This document shows, in pieces, positions 9,467 through 18,606 of a DNA stretch of 64,000 bases (position 1 is the stretch's first letter; every line of letters begins with the position of its first letter). The DNA is from Anderseniella sp963700885. Its GTDB lineage: Bacteria; Pseudomonadota; Alphaproteobacteria; Rhizobiales; Aestuariivirgaceae. The notes beneath the pieces were generated by a model that did no database searches, was not told the DNA's origin, and worked only from the letters and a program-made list of their open reading frames with translations. The stretch lies in the NCBI GenBank assembly GCA_963700885.1, contig CAVOZJ010000030.1, forward strand, positions 94,735 to 158,734, written 5' to 3'. Made by a program: the position numbers and the translations under genes.

Positions 9467-10006
9467 GTGGAGTTTTCAAACAAGAGCGAAGGCGTGGAGG
9501 AGCAGATTGTCGATCTGTTCACCGTAACATTCACCGCCTCTGAGGGAGCTGGTGAAGGTGCCTTGATCGGTAACCTTGTGAGGCAACTGTTCAGCAACAC
9601 ACCGAAGCAGGACATCTACGTCTTCACTGCCCATGACCAAGGGGAAACCATTGGCGCGGCAGTCTTCTCCCGCCTCATCTACGAAGACGATCCTCGTTCA
9701 GTGTTTATCCTTTCCCCAATGGCCGTTGCGACCGACCAGCATGGGCAGGGGATTGGGAAGGCTCTCCTAAACCACGCTTTGAATGTGCTGCGCGATGACG
9801 GCGTTTCTGCGGCGATCACCTATGGTGACCCTTCATTCTATGGCAAGGTCGGGTTCTTGGCCCTCGACGAAACAACTGTCGCGCCACCCTTGCCCCTCAG
9901 TTATCCTATGGGGTGGATCGGTCAGTCGCTGACAGACGAGCCATTGCACGCTCTACAAGGCAAATGCACTTGTGTTGCAGCCCTAAACGATCCGGCCATT
10001 TGGTGA
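9467..10006 (+). CDS. GNAT family N-acetyltransferase (YhbS-like)
   Basis: 179 aa. Predicted to transfer acetyl from acetyl-CoA; the substrate is unknown. The acetyl-CoA motif appears as LSPMAVATDQHGQGIGKALL (about residues 84-103), followed by the YGDPSFYGKVGF segment typical of the YhbS subgroup. The start is a GTG at 9467 with only a weak upstream purine stretch, so it is uncertain. The gene and its large leftward neighbour sit between hslO and argE; both edges of this segment carry short GC-rich palindromes. Confidence 0.8.
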   Translation: MEFSNKSEGVEEQIVDLFTVTFTASEGAGEGALIGNLVRQLFSNTPKQDIYVFTAHDQGETIGAAVFSRLIYEDDPRSVFILSPMAVATDQHGQGIGKALLNHALNVLRDDGVSAAITYGDPSFYGKVGFLALDETTVAPPLPLSYPMGWIGQSLTDEPLHALQGKCTCVAALNDPAIW

Positions 10007-10176
10007 AGACGCGCCTAGTGCCAACACACATCCCGGACAGATGATTGCTTCGTCCGCATTGCCGACCTGCGGCTACCCAGAACTTCGCAAGCGTAGCGAA
10101 TGTCCGCAAACGGGTGCTGCGAATAGCGCTAGCCAATGTCGGCTAAGGGCCGACGCCAGCCAAACCAGCTTAAGGC

Positions 10177-12282
10177 TCACAAATCTTCCCGCCATTTAAC
10201 GGCAGTCATTTGGAGCCAGCTGGGCAGGAGTGGTTTCAAGGCTGGTGTTAGATCATCAATGGCGGCGCTTCGGATCATATTGAGGACCTGTTTGTCATCG
10301 CGGCTCAATGAACGTTTTGACCAGGCGCCCTTAATGCCATCCACTGCCTGCGCGAAGCCCTCGGTCCAAGCTTGGAAGCGCTTTGGGGGCAGGTCTCGAA
10401 CCTCTCCGCCGATCTCGCCGAGGATTACAGCTTCATCCAGCGCGCCGTAGCGCAACATAAGGATGTCGAGGATGCGTTGAATGGACCCGCGCCCCTTCAC
10501 CTCGATCCCCTCCATTAGCGGCATCAGCCATTCATTTGGTGATACGAATTCCGGGGCGATCAGAACGGCGGTCAGGTAACCATCAATCTGATCCGGTTTG
10601 AGCGGGCTGCCTTTGAGTAACTTGGCCAACTCGCCCTGTCGCTCAGCCTCGATTGCAGGCGGCTCGAACTCTTCGTTGTCCCTCTCCGAGTCGTCTCCGA
10701 GAACTTCCATTGCGCGCGCCGCTGCCACCTCCAGCGTTTGCCCGAGGATATCCTCAAAGACTGGTATCTTCTTCATCTCTCGTCCAGCCTCCATCGCCTG
10801 GGCGACAACGGCAAAGCTCATCCATGCGTCAGGTGGGGCGTTGCGGTCGTGGCGCAGGATGAGCGATGATCGAGCAAAGAATTTTGCCCAGCGATCGCGC
10901 CTGTCCTCGAGATGTCCAGCGACAATCTTCTTTGCGCTGGCGGCGGTTGAGGCCTCTTCAAGCGCTGCCATCAAAGTGGCGTCAGATACGAACCAACTGC
11001 TGGAGATGTCATGCTCTGAGAACCAGTCCCGGCTCTTGCCGATCAGCCGCCCACGGCGGTTGTCTGACAGAGGCTCAAGCTCTCCTTCCGGATCAATCGC
11101 CGCGAGAAGTGCCGCATGTCCTCCGGTTTGTGGCGTCAATTCGCCAATGCCGAACATCGGCGCGACATCCAGGAAGCCCGGCGTCGTCACCGCACCGCGC
11201 GCCAGCCCGTCACCAAGGGCAAACCCAATGGCGGGGGCGAGGTAGGAAGGTGACACGTCATGCATCGTCATCGCCTGTTCAATTTGCTCAACGATGGTTT
11301 TCTGATCGCCTCTGCTGGAACAAGGAATGACATAGGCGTCCTTTATCCCGTGCCCTTCCTTGATCATTGCCACGGCCACCGCGCGTGTGTTTCCACGGCT
11401 ACAGACGCCCAGAATGCTTTGTGAGCCGGTGCCGTCGGGAAGCGACGTCATCACCCGATGAAGCCGCCAAGGTTGCGGGACAGTTCCACCTGACGGTTCC
11501 CGTCGCAGCGCAGTCTCAATCAGTGTATCGAGCGCTTTCCCGTTTGGCACCCAGTTGCGGATCCGGATGAGGTCGGACAGCAGGGCCGCATCCACCTGTG
11601 CGACTTCCGCAAGCAGCCCGAACCCGCCGATGGCCGCATCGCGCATCTCCGCAACCGGATCGAGCAGAAAGTACCGCCCCACGGCAATCATGCGAGGATC
11701 GCCTTGCCCGATCATCTGCGTCAGGATTGCGGTTGTTACCTGTGCAGGCATGGCGCCCACAACTTCTCGAAGTTCGGTATAGGTCTCAAAAGGCGTGGAC
11801 CCTTCTGGAACAAACCCTTCTGCTAGTCCCGCGACATCCGGAAGCTCCGGCATTTCGTTTCCCGGAAAAGCCTCAAAGGCGTCTGGTGCCCTGCGCAGCT
11901 GGTCGGGTGGTATGAGACCGGCACGGAGGTAAGCCTGGCAAAGTCCGAAGCAGGACTCGGCGTCAAGTTCACCTGCTCTAGCCCGTTCCGCCAGACCCGC
12001 CGCCAGGACCTGGAAAAAGTGGCTCGCCCCCGGCTCCTCATTTTCATTGTTTATGCGCGCCTCGTCCAAGACACGCGACGTAAGGGTAAGGCAGTCATCG
12101 GTGCGTTCTGCGTCAGCATTGGATAGCGTGTCGACGAGCTCCAGAACCGCTTCGGGATCACGCGAAAGAGACGCCGCCCATCGATCAGTCCACAACAGCG
12201 TTCCTCTTGGATCACCTGTGGTTGGCCGGTCCATAAGACAATTGTCGATTATTTCAGTCACCAATACCCCCAAACCTTGCAT
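10177..12282 (-). CDS. large hypothetical protein with C-terminal UPF0149/YecA-like domain
   Basis: 701 aa, function unknown. Residues about 545-680 resemble the UPF0149 (YgfB/YecA) fold: SPLKPDQIDGYLTAVLIAPE, then NEWLMPLMEG and FQAWTEGFAQAVD. The SEC-C zinc motif often seen after YecA domains is absent. The first 540 residues are mainly helical, with a HEAT-like stretch around 200-260, and match no family I recognise. No signal peptide or membrane segment is seen, so it is probably cytoplasmic. Start ATG at 12282; a GTG seven codons in is possible. Confidence 0.75.
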   Translation of the reverse strand: MQGLGVLVTEIIDNCLMDRPTTGDPRGTLLWTDRWAASLSRDPEAVLELVDTLSNADAERTDDCLTLTSRVLDEARINNENEEPGASHFFQVLAAGLAERARAGELDAESCFGLCQAYLRAGLIPPDQLRRAPDAFEAFPGNEMPELPDVAGLAEGFVPEGSTPFETYTELREVVGAMPAQVTTAILTQMIGQGDPRMIAVGRYFLLDPVAEMRDAAIGGFGLLAEVAQVDAALLSDLIRIRNWVPNGKALDTLIETALRREPSGGTVPQPWRLHRVMTSLPDGTGSQSILGVCSRGNTRAVAVAMIKEGHGIKDAYVIPCSSRGDQKTIVEQIEQAMTMHDVSPSYLAPAIGFALGDGLARGAVTTPGFLDVAPMFGIGELTPQTGGHAALLAAIDPEGELEPLSDNRRGRLIGKSRDWFSEHDISSSWFVSDATLMAALEEASTAASAKKIVAGHLEDRRDRWAKFFARSSLILRHDRNAPPDAWMSFAVVAQAMEAGREMKKIPVFEDILGQTLEVAAARAMEVLGDDSERDNEEFEPPAIEAERQGELAKLLKGSPLKPDQIDGYLTAVLIAPEFVSPNEWLMPLMEGIEVKGRGSIQRILDILMLRYGALDEAVILGEIGGEVRDLPPKRFQAWTEGFAQAVDGIKGAWSKRSLSRDDKQVLNMIRSAAIDDLTPALKPLLPSWLQMTAVKWREDL

Positions 12283-12448
12283 CTATCCTCAGCATCATAG
12301 TTTCTAGCGCGCGGCCGCTCTCAGCAAAGGCTAACATTGGCAAGTGGCGTCCGAAAGTCGTCTTAGTTCGCAGACCGCTTGAATTCGACGGGGCCTGAAT
12401 TTCGCGAGCCCGGCCAATGTCCCCTCTGACAGGCTGCGCCGCAGCATC

Positions 12449-12481
12449 TCGGCCCACTGATGAACGGCAGTTATGGGCCGA
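12449..12481. repeat. 8-bp inverted repeat downstream of argE
   Basis: TCGGCCCA (12449-12456) pairs perfectly with TGGGCCGA (12474-12481) across a 17-base loop. It lies past the argE end, in the 12283-12541 gap, which otherwise shows nothing. No T-run follows. Similar GGGCCGA-rich palindromes occur at about 10136-10152 on the far side of the 701-aa gene. Confidence 0.4.
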
Positions 12482-12541
12482 AACGGTATTCTTCAAGATT
12501 ACCTGCGCGGGTATCCCGGGTCAGGAAATACCAAATCCTAT

Positions 12542-13723
12542 TCAGGACAGGCTGAGTTCGTCACCTAGCCTGACCAGAAACCTGTCACACTCTGCCAGTT
12601 GGCTTGTGGCAACAAACTCGTCAGGCTTGTGCGCCTGGTCGATGGAGCCTGGCCCGCAGATCACCGTCGACATGCCGGCAGCCTGAAAATGCCCCGCTTC
12701 GGTTCCGTAGGACACGACGCCGGTACGGTTTGAACCGGTCAACCGCATGGCAAGCGATTTTGCTTCGCCGTCCGGTTCAGGTTCCAGTCCGGGTACATTG
12801 ACATAATTGTCCGTCTCAATGCCGGCAGCCGGGAATCTGGCGCGGATGATCTCGTTGCGGGTTTGCGCAAATCCCGCAATCCGGTCGCGAATTTCGTTCT
12901 CGTCCTGATCCGGCAGTAACCGGGCCTCCCAGGAGATGATCGCCTGGTTGGGCACAATGTTGACTGTCGTGCCGGAGTGAATAGCGCCAACGTGCACGGT
13001 GGTGAATGGCGGATCGAACGGGCAGTTCCCGTCGGCCTTGTCGCGCATTTCCTGCGCAACCAGGTTGATCTCGCTGGTTAACAGCACAGCCTCGTTCAGG
13101 GCGCTCCAGCCCAGGTGCGGTTTGCTGGAATGGGCTTCGACCCCGGTTACGGTAGTCAGGAAGGCCTGGCAAGCCTTCTGGCCTGTAACCACGTCCATCA
13201 TCGTCGGTTCGCCGACAATGCAGATCGATGGTTTCGGCATATCGTGGCCAAACCGCCTGATGGCCGGAAGAACGCCTTCACAACTTACTTCTTCATCGCA
13301 TGAAAAAACCAGATGAACCGGCCGGCTGAGATTGCGCGCCTTCAATTGCGGCACAGCCGCCAGACAACACGCCAGAAACCCTTTCATGTCGCATGTGCCG
13401 CGTCCAAAAAAGTCGCCATCCACATCCGTCATGGTGAATGGGTCACTCGACCAGGCCTGGCCCGTGACCGGCACCGTATCGGTATGTCCGGAAAGCACTA
13501 TTCCTCCATCGATGGCTGGCCCGATGCTGGCGACCAGGTTGGTCTTGCCGGGTGCGTAATCAGCCCGCACCGCAGCAACATCGTGATCACGCAAAAAGGC
13601 CTCGATAAACTCGATCAGCCGGAAGTTGGAATTGCACGAGGTTGTATCAAAGCTGATCAGTTGCCCGAGCACCTGAGCTGACGTCATGGTGGTCCGGGTG
13701 CTCAAGGCTGAAGTCTCCATCAT
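12542..13723 (-). CDS. argE: acetylornithine deacetylase (M20 peptidase family)
   Basis: Zinc hydrolase that releases ornithine from N-acetylornithine. The M20 landmarks are LSGHTDTVPVTG (metal-binding His-x-Asp), GRGTCDMKGFLACCL (bridging Asp region), FSCDEEVSCEG (catalytic Glu pair) and VGEPTMMDVVTGQKA. About 393 aa from ATG 13723; TTG 13732 and ATG 13687 are also in frame. It is transcribed opposite to argD-argF and apart from them, next to apaG. Confidence 0.92.
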   Translation of the reverse strand: MMETSALSTRTTMTSAQVLGQLISFDTTSCNSNFRLIEFIEAFLRDHDVAAVRADYAPGKTNLVASIGPAIDGGIVLSGHTDTVPVTGQAWSSDPFTMTDVDGDFFGRGTCDMKGFLACCLAAVPQLKARNLSRPVHLVFSCDEEVSCEGVLPAIRRFGHDMPKPSICIVGEPTMMDVVTGQKACQAFLTTVTGVEAHSSKPHLGWSALNEAVLLTSEINLVAQEMRDKADGNCPFDPPFTTVHVGAIHSGTTVNIVPNQAIISWEARLLPDQDENEIRDRIAGFAQTRNEIIRARFPAAGIETDNYVNVPGLEPEPDGEAKSLAMRLTGSNRTGVVSYGTEAGHFQAAGMSTVICGPGSIDQAHKPDEFVATSQLAECDRFLVRLGDELSLS

Positions 13724-13750
13724 ACGGGTCAATAGCTTTTTCCAGTGACA

Positions 13751-14149
13751 TCAGTTGATGGTAGGTTCTGCATCCGGTGAGTCCAGTGAAAATGCCGGGA
13801 CTTCAACCTGCAGCATTGCGCCATTGCTTTCTTCCATTGTGTAGAAACCGGCCATGAAGCCGCTGGGCGTGGCAAGCGGGCAACCGGATGTATATTCAAA
13901 CCGCTCTCCGGGGCCCAGTGTCGGTTGTTTGCCGACGACGCCTTCCCCGTCAACGTCCTGCCGCTGACCGTTCGCGTCAATGATTTCCCAGTGCCGGGTT
14001 CGCAAGGTTACGGTTTTGCTGCCCTTGTTTTCGATGGATATCGTATAGGCCCAGACATAGAAGTTTTCATCCGGATCGGAGCGGTCGTCCAGGTATTGTG
14101 GCAGCACTGTTACCTGTATGTCGTGTGTGACGGCCTGGTAAATGTCCAT
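13751..14149 (-). CDS. apaG: ApaG domain protein
   Basis: 132 aa single-domain beta-sandwich protein. The family pattern is visible: FYVWAYTISIENKGSKTVTL, RTRHWEIIDANG, GVVGKQPTLGPGERFEYTSG and GFMAGFYTME. The role is poorly defined; enterobacterial apaG mutants show altered Co/Mg resistance. It ends 28 bases before the argE start region, so the two may be co-transcribed. Confidence 0.94.
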   Translation of the reverse strand: MDIYQAVTHDIQVTVLPQYLDDRSDPDENFYVWAYTISIENKGSKTVTLRTRHWEIIDANGQRQDVDGEGVVGKQPTLGPGERFEYTSGCPLATPSGFMAGFYTMEESNGAMLQVEVPAFSLDSPDAEPTIN

Positions 14150-14337
14150 GATTCGCTTTGCCGATGGTTTGTTTGCACGCCTTTGGCGATACAGTAAATG
14201 ATTGGGTCAAACGTCGCGTTGGTTCAGTTTATCCACGAAAAACAACGCGCATGCGCCTGACAAGTGATCGCAAGTGCCGACACTGATATGCCGATATGGT
14301 AATTCTGTCACCTGAAACCCATCGGAAAGCAATACGG

Positions 14338-15435
14338 ATGACCTTGCAGACTGCCAACGGTATCGCACCGGCTCATGTAATTCGCCAGATGGTTGAGACC
14401 GGTCATGTTGTTGCCGGGACCCCGCTGGATGTGGACCAGGTACAACCCGCCAGCCTGGATTTGCGGTTGGGACAAGTGGCCTGGCGCGTGCGCGCGTCAT
14501 TCATGCCCGGCCCGCGGCACACGGTTTCTGACCGGCTGGAGCAGCTTTCCCTGCACAGGATCGATTTGACTGACGGTGCAGTTCTGGAAGTCGGTTGTGT
14601 CTACATCGTGCCGCTTCTGGAATCGCTTGCTTTGGACGCTGCAGTGTCGGCTTCGGCCAATCCGAAGAGTTCCACCGGCAGGCTGGATGTCTTTACCCGG
14701 GTTATTGCTGACAGGGCGGCCGAGTTTGACAAGGTGCCTGCCGGATACGCAGGCCCGCTCTATGCTGAAATATCACCTCGCACATTCCCGATCCTTGTTC
14801 GCACCGGTTCCCGCCTGTCGCAGATCCGTTTTCGCGCTGGTTCCGTGGCTCCCAGCGATGAACTGATCCACAAACTGCACAATCAGAAGCCACTGGTCAC
14901 TTCAGGTAACGTTTCCATCGACAATGGCATTGCATTGAGCGTTGACCTGTCGAGTTTTGGAGACGGTCAACCGGTCGGATTTCGCGCCAGGCGCCACTCC
15001 GGTCTGGTGGACGTCGACAGAAAGGCTGGCCTGGAAGTCCTCGATTACTGGGATCCGATCTGGCAGCACGGCTCCCTGATACTCGACCCGGACCAGTTTT
15101 ATATTCTGGCCTCAAAAGAAGCCGTTCGCGTGCCGCCGACCCATGCTGCTGAAATGGTGCCGTTCAATCCGCTGGTTGGTGAGTTCCGGGTACATTATGC
15201 GGGCTTTTTTGACCCCGGATTTGGCGATGTGTCAGGCGACGGCGAGGGCTCTCGCGCGGTTCTGGAAGTCCGCAGCCATGAAGTGCCGTTCATTCTTGAA
15301 GACGGCCAGATCATCGGACGACTGGTTTATGAACCCCTCAGCGAGCCGCCCGAAACCGTGTATGGCCAGGGCATCGGTTCAAACTATCAGAAGCAGGGTC
15401 TGAAGCTGTCCAAGCATTTCAAGCCTTTCAGGTAG
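14338..15435 (+). CDS. dcd: 2'-deoxycytidine 5'-triphosphate deaminase (long form)
   Basis: Deaminates dCTP to dUTP for thymidylate synthesis. About 365 aa, the double-length form of the dUTPase/DCD fold seen in alphaproteobacteria. Landmarks are QVQPASLDLRLG, VPLLESLALDAAVSASANPK, STGRLDVFTRV and PRTFPILVRTGSRLSQIRFR. ATG 14338 has a GGAAAG ribosome-binding site 10 bases upstream and matches the usual family start better than ATG 14296. Confidence 0.92.
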   Translation: MTLQTANGIAPAHVIRQMVETGHVVAGTPLDVDQVQPASLDLRLGQVAWRVRASFMPGPRHTVSDRLEQLSLHRIDLTDGAVLEVGCVYIVPLLESLALDAAVSASANPKSSTGRLDVFTRVIADRAAEFDKVPAGYAGPLYAEISPRTFPILVRTGSRLSQIRFRAGSVAPSDELIHKLHNQKPLVTSGNVSIDNGIALSVDLSSFGDGQPVGFRARRHSGLVDVDRKAGLEVLDYWDPIWQHGSLILDPDQFYILASKEAVRVPPTHAAEMVPFNPLVGEFRVHYAGFFDPGFGDVSGDGEGSRAVLEVRSHEVPFILEDGQIIGRLVYEPLSEPPETVYGQGIGSNYQKQGLKLSKHFKPFR

Positions 15436-15444
15436 TTGCGGTTC

Positions 15445-15645
15445 ATTCCGCTCACGCCAGCAGCCTTTCGGCTGCGCTCCGCTGGGGCGCACTTCGTGCG
15501 GCGCGCAGTCGCGCTTGCCTCGGCACTTCGTGCCTCGGAGAGGAATTCATCACAATAGTTGTTCAGGGTCGGAGAACGGCCCGAACGAAGTGAGGACAAG
15601 CTGTTCGACCACAAATGTATGCAAGGCTGCTGGCGTGAGCGGAAT
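15445..15645. repeat. 201-bp element with perfect 23-bp terminal inverted repeats (MITE-like)
   Basis: Bases 15445-15467 (beginning ATTCCGCTCACGCCAGCAGC) are the exact reverse complement of 15623-15645. The interior holds smaller hairpins such as CGCACTTCGTGCG (15488-15500) and GGCACTTCGTGCC (15522-15534). It carries no convincing reading frame and lies between the convergent dcd and lepA genes. It could be a miniature transposable element or a structured bidirectional terminator. Confidence 0.7.
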
Positions 15646-15681
15646 AAAACCAACCCGGCACGAAGTGCTCGGGCAAGAATT

Positions 15682-17484
15682 TCAATTCTCGTCCATCTTG
15701 AGCGCGGCGATGAAGGCTGTCTGCGGAATCTCGACACGGCCAAACTGGCGCATTTTCTTCTTGCCTTCCTTCTGCTTGTCCAGCAGCTTGCGCTTGCGCG
15801 ATACATCGCCGCCATAACACTTCGCGGTTACGTCCTTGCGCATGGCCGAAATGGTTTCCCGCGCAATCACCCGGCCGCCGATTGCTGCCTGGATGGGGAT
15901 CTTGAACATGTGCCGCGGGATCAGGTCTTTCAGTTTTTCAACCATTGCGCGGCCACGTTGTTCTGCGCGTCCCTGGTGCACGATCATGGCCAGCGCGTCG
16001 ACCGGTTCTTCATTGACCAGCACATGCATGCGCACCAGATTACCCGGTTCATAGCCGATCATCCTGTAATCGAAACTGGCATACCCGCGAGTAACCGATT
16101 TCAACCGGTCATAGAAATCAAACACCACTTCATTCAGTGGCAACTCGTAGATCAGCATGGCGCGCGAGCCTGCATAGGTAAGCTCTTTTTGCCGTCCGCG
16201 CCGGTCTTCACATAGCTTCAGAACCGCCCCCAGGTATTCATCCGGCACCAGAATGGTCGCCTGGATCCACGGTTCGTCGATGCTGTCGATAAAGTTGGGT
16301 TCGGGCAGGTCCGCCGGATTATGCAGTTCCAGCACGTCGCCCTTGATCTGGTGGATATGGTAGATCACCGACGGCGCGGTCGTGATCAGGTCAACACTGA
16401 ATTCGCGTTCGAGCCGGTCCCGCACGATTTCCAGATGCAGCAACCCCAGGAATCCGCAGCGGAACCCGAAGCCGAGGGCAGCAGAGGTTTCCATCTCAAA
16501 AGAGAAACTGGCATCGTTGAGCCGCAGTTTGCCCATGGCCTCGCGCAGATCTTCAAATGCAGCCGTGTCGACCGGGAAGAAACCGGCAAACACCACTGGC
16601 TGGGCCGGTTTGAAGCCGGGCAGGGCCCTGGCACACGGTCGCTTTTCTTCGGTTACCGTGTCACCGACACGCGTGTCGGCCACTTCCTTTATGGCGGCGG
16701 TGAAGAAGCCGATTTCGCCTGGGCCAAGATCGGCCACCATTTCCTGTTTGGGGCGGAACACCCCGACCCGGTCAACCAGGTAGTTGGCATCCGTGGACAT
16801 CAGCTTGATGCGCGTGCCCTTCCGGAGGCGGCCATCCAGAATGCGTACCAGCACAATGACTCCGAGATAGGAGTCGTACCAGCTGTCCACCAGCAGCGCC
16901 TTCAACGGCTGGTTCGCATCGCCTTTTGGTGCCGGCAGCTTGTGAACGATTGCTTCCAGAACCTGCTTGATGCCAATGCCGGTCTTGGCTGAAATCTCCA
17001 GTGCGCCGGATGCATCCAGCCCGATCACATCTTCGATCTGCTGTCGCACCCGGTCAGGTTCCGCTGCCGGCAGGTCAACCTTGTTGAGCACGGGCACAAT
17101 CTCGTGGTCGTTCTCGATCGCCTGGTACACATTGGCCAGTGTCTGTGCTTCCACGCCCTGGGCTGCATCGACGACCAGCAACGAGCCTTCCACCGCCGCC
17201 AGCGACCGGTTGACCTCGTAGGCAAAGTCAACGTGGCCGGGAGTGTCGATCAGGTTCAGTTCATATGTCTCGCCATTGTCGGCCTTGTAGTCGAGGCGCA
17301 CTGTCTGGGCCTTGACGGTAATGCCGCGCTCGCGCTCGATGTCCATTGTATCGAGAACCTGTTCCTTCATTTCCCGGGCCGTCAGTCCACCACACGACTG
17401 GATCAGCCGGTCTGCCAGCGTGGACTTGCCATGGTCAATATGCGCAACAATGGAAAAATTGCGGATGTGCGAAGTGTCTGTCAT
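15682..17484 (-). CDS. lepA: elongation factor 4 (LepA)
   Basis: Ribosome-associated GTPase (back-translocation/initiation quality factor). 600 aa from ATG 17484, which gives the family start; an upstream in-frame ATG at 17520 adds 12 residues. P-loop AHIDHGKST is at residues 14-22, then the G2 region RERGITVKAQTVRL, DTPGHVDFAYEV (G3) and NKVDLPAA (G4). The C-terminal LepA-specific domain ends with YGGDVSRKRKLLDKQKEGKKK, here seen as GGDVSRKRKLLDKQKEGK. Confidence 0.97.
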   Translation of the reverse strand: MTDTSHIRNFSIVAHIDHGKSTLADRLIQSCGGLTAREMKEQVLDTMDIERERGITVKAQTVRLDYKADNGETYELNLIDTPGHVDFAYEVNRSLAAVEGSLLVVDAAQGVEAQTLANVYQAIENDHEIVPVLNKVDLPAAEPDRVRQQIEDVIGLDASGALEISAKTGIGIKQVLEAIVHKLPAPKGDANQPLKALLVDSWYDSYLGVIVLVRILDGRLRKGTRIKLMSTDANYLVDRVGVFRPKQEMVADLGPGEIGFFTAAIKEVADTRVGDTVTEEKRPCARALPGFKPAQPVVFAGFFPVDTAAFEDLREAMGKLRLNDASFSFEMETSAALGFGFRCGFLGLLHLEIVRDRLEREFSVDLITTAPSVIYHIHQIKGDVLELHNPADLPEPNFIDSIDEPWIQATILVPDEYLGAVLKLCEDRRGRQKELTYAGSRAMLIYELPLNEVVFDFYDRLKSVTRGYASFDYRMIGYEPGNLVRMHVLVNEEPVDALAMIVHQGRAEQRGRAMVEKLKDLIPRHMFKIPIQAAIGGRVIARETISAMRKDVTAKCYGGDVSRKRKLLDKQKEGKKKMRQFGRVEIPQTAFIAALKMDEN

Positions 17485-17558
17485 GCGCTGGTGTTTGGCA
17501 GCAGTGTTGATTGCCGTCAAGCGGTCAATTCAACCAGTTGAGCCACTGGACTGTAATC

Positions 17559-17574
17559 TGGAATTATTCTAAAA
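17559..17574 (+). promoter_or_regulatory. Irr-box-like palindrome upstream of mbfA
   Basis: TGGAATTATTCTAAAA is a near-perfect palindrome (one mismatch in TGGAAT-T-ATTCTA) 51 bases before the mbfA start. It resembles the alphaproteobacterial iron control element bound by Irr, and mbfA is an established Irr target in rhizobia. The assignment rests on motif resemblance and gene identity. Confidence 0.55.
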
Positions 17575-17624
17575 ACGTACTCCTGACTACAACCCCGATT
17601 CCCAGTTCCGGAAGGCCCTTACCC

Positions 17625-18581
17625 GTGAAACCCTTTGCCGAACTGTCCGAAAAAGAAATCCTTGCGCTTGCCATTTCCAGCGAGGACGACGACGCGCGTA
17701 CCTATATGGCGTTTGCCAATTCCCTGCAGGAGCAGTATCCGTCGTCTGCCCGTGTGTTCATCGACATGGCGGAAGAAGAACATGAACATCGCCGCCGGCT
17801 GACCGAATTGTTCCAGACCAAATTCGGCGATTTCATTCCATTGATCCGCCGCTCCGATGTGACCGGTTTCGTCAAACACAGGCCGGCCTGGCTGATGCGG
17901 CAATTGTCGCTCGATGTGGTCCGCAAGCGCGCCGAGGTAATGGAGCTTGAGAACTACCGGTTTTACAAGCAGGCTGCCGAACGCACATCCGACGACGACG
18001 TGAAAAAGTTGCTGCTTGACCTGGCCGAGGAAGAAAAAGGTCATGAGAACCTCGCTGCCAGGCTGACTGAAAAGCATCTCGATGCGGATACCAAGCTGGA
18101 AGAGGCAGATGCCGAGAAGCAGCTGTTTCTGTTGCAGATCGTGCAGCCGGGCCTGCTTGGCCTCATGGATGGATCGGTCTCAACGCTGGCGCCACTGTTT
18201 GCGGCAGCTTTTGCGACCCATGACACCTGGCAGACATTTCTGGTGGGAACGGCTGCCTCGATCGGGGCAGGCATTTCAATGGGCTTTGCCGAAGCGTTGT
18301 CGGATGATGGTGAACTGACCGGGCGCGGCCACCCCTGGATACGCGGCTCTGCTGCCGGGATAATGACGGCGATAGGCGGGTTGGGTCACACCCTGCCTTA
18401 CCTGTTCAATGATTTCTGGACAGCGACGGTCCTCGCAGTGATCATAGTATTCATCGAACTTTGGGTGATTTCGTGGATTCGTTTCAAATACATGGACACA
18501 CCGTTCCTGCGGGCAGCATTCCAGATAGCGGTGGGCGGCTTTATCGTTTTCCTGGCGGGCATTCTCATAGGCAATGCCTGA
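17625..18581 (+). CDS. mbfA: MbfA-type ferritin/VIT1 fusion (membrane-bound iron exporter)
   Basis: Erythrin-VIT1 family protein that binds ferrous iron in a ferritin-like domain and exports it, protecting against iron and peroxide stress. 318 aa. Residues 1-165 are a di-iron four-helix domain with ligands in MAEEEHEHRRR and LAEEEKGHENLA; the remainder has the VIT1 membrane part with LLGLMDGSVSTLAPLFAAAF and several hydrophobic helices. The start is a GTG at 17625, chosen because GGAAGG lies at 17610-17615 and the next residues match the family start; the frame is open back to 17511 but without a ribosome-binding site. Confidence 0.92.
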   Translation: MKPFAELSEKEILALAISSEDDDARTYMAFANSLQEQYPSSARVFIDMAEEEHEHRRRLTELFQTKFGDFIPLIRRSDVTGFVKHRPAWLMRQLSLDVVRKRAEVMELENYRFYKQAAERTSDDDVKKLLLDLAEEEKGHENLAARLTEKHLDADTKLEEADAEKQLFLLQIVQPGLLGLMDGSVSTLAPLFAAAFATHDTWQTFLVGTAASIGAGISMGFAEALSDDGELTGRGHPWIRGSAAGIMTAIGGLGHTLPYLFNDFWTATVLAVIIVFIELWVISWIRFKYMDTPFLRAAFQIAVGGFIVFLAGILIGNA

Positions 18582-18606
18582 GATCTGGTATAACCCTATC
18601 TCAGGC
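18576..18606. terminator. hairpin between convergent mbfA and DUF3750 gene
   Basis: GCCTGAGAT (18576-18584) pairs perfectly with ATCTCAGGC (18598-18606) over a 13-base loop. It contains the mbfA stop codon and the end of the converging gene, fitting a bidirectional terminator. There is no strong T-run on either strand. Confidence 0.5.

Noticed and set aside
18579..18592. Remnant of the 44497-44661 element (TGAGATCTGGTATA match) after mbfA
   Set aside because: Fourteen identical bases are suggestive, but the sequence is also explained by the local 9-bp terminator hairpin and no second end is present; not called as a copy.
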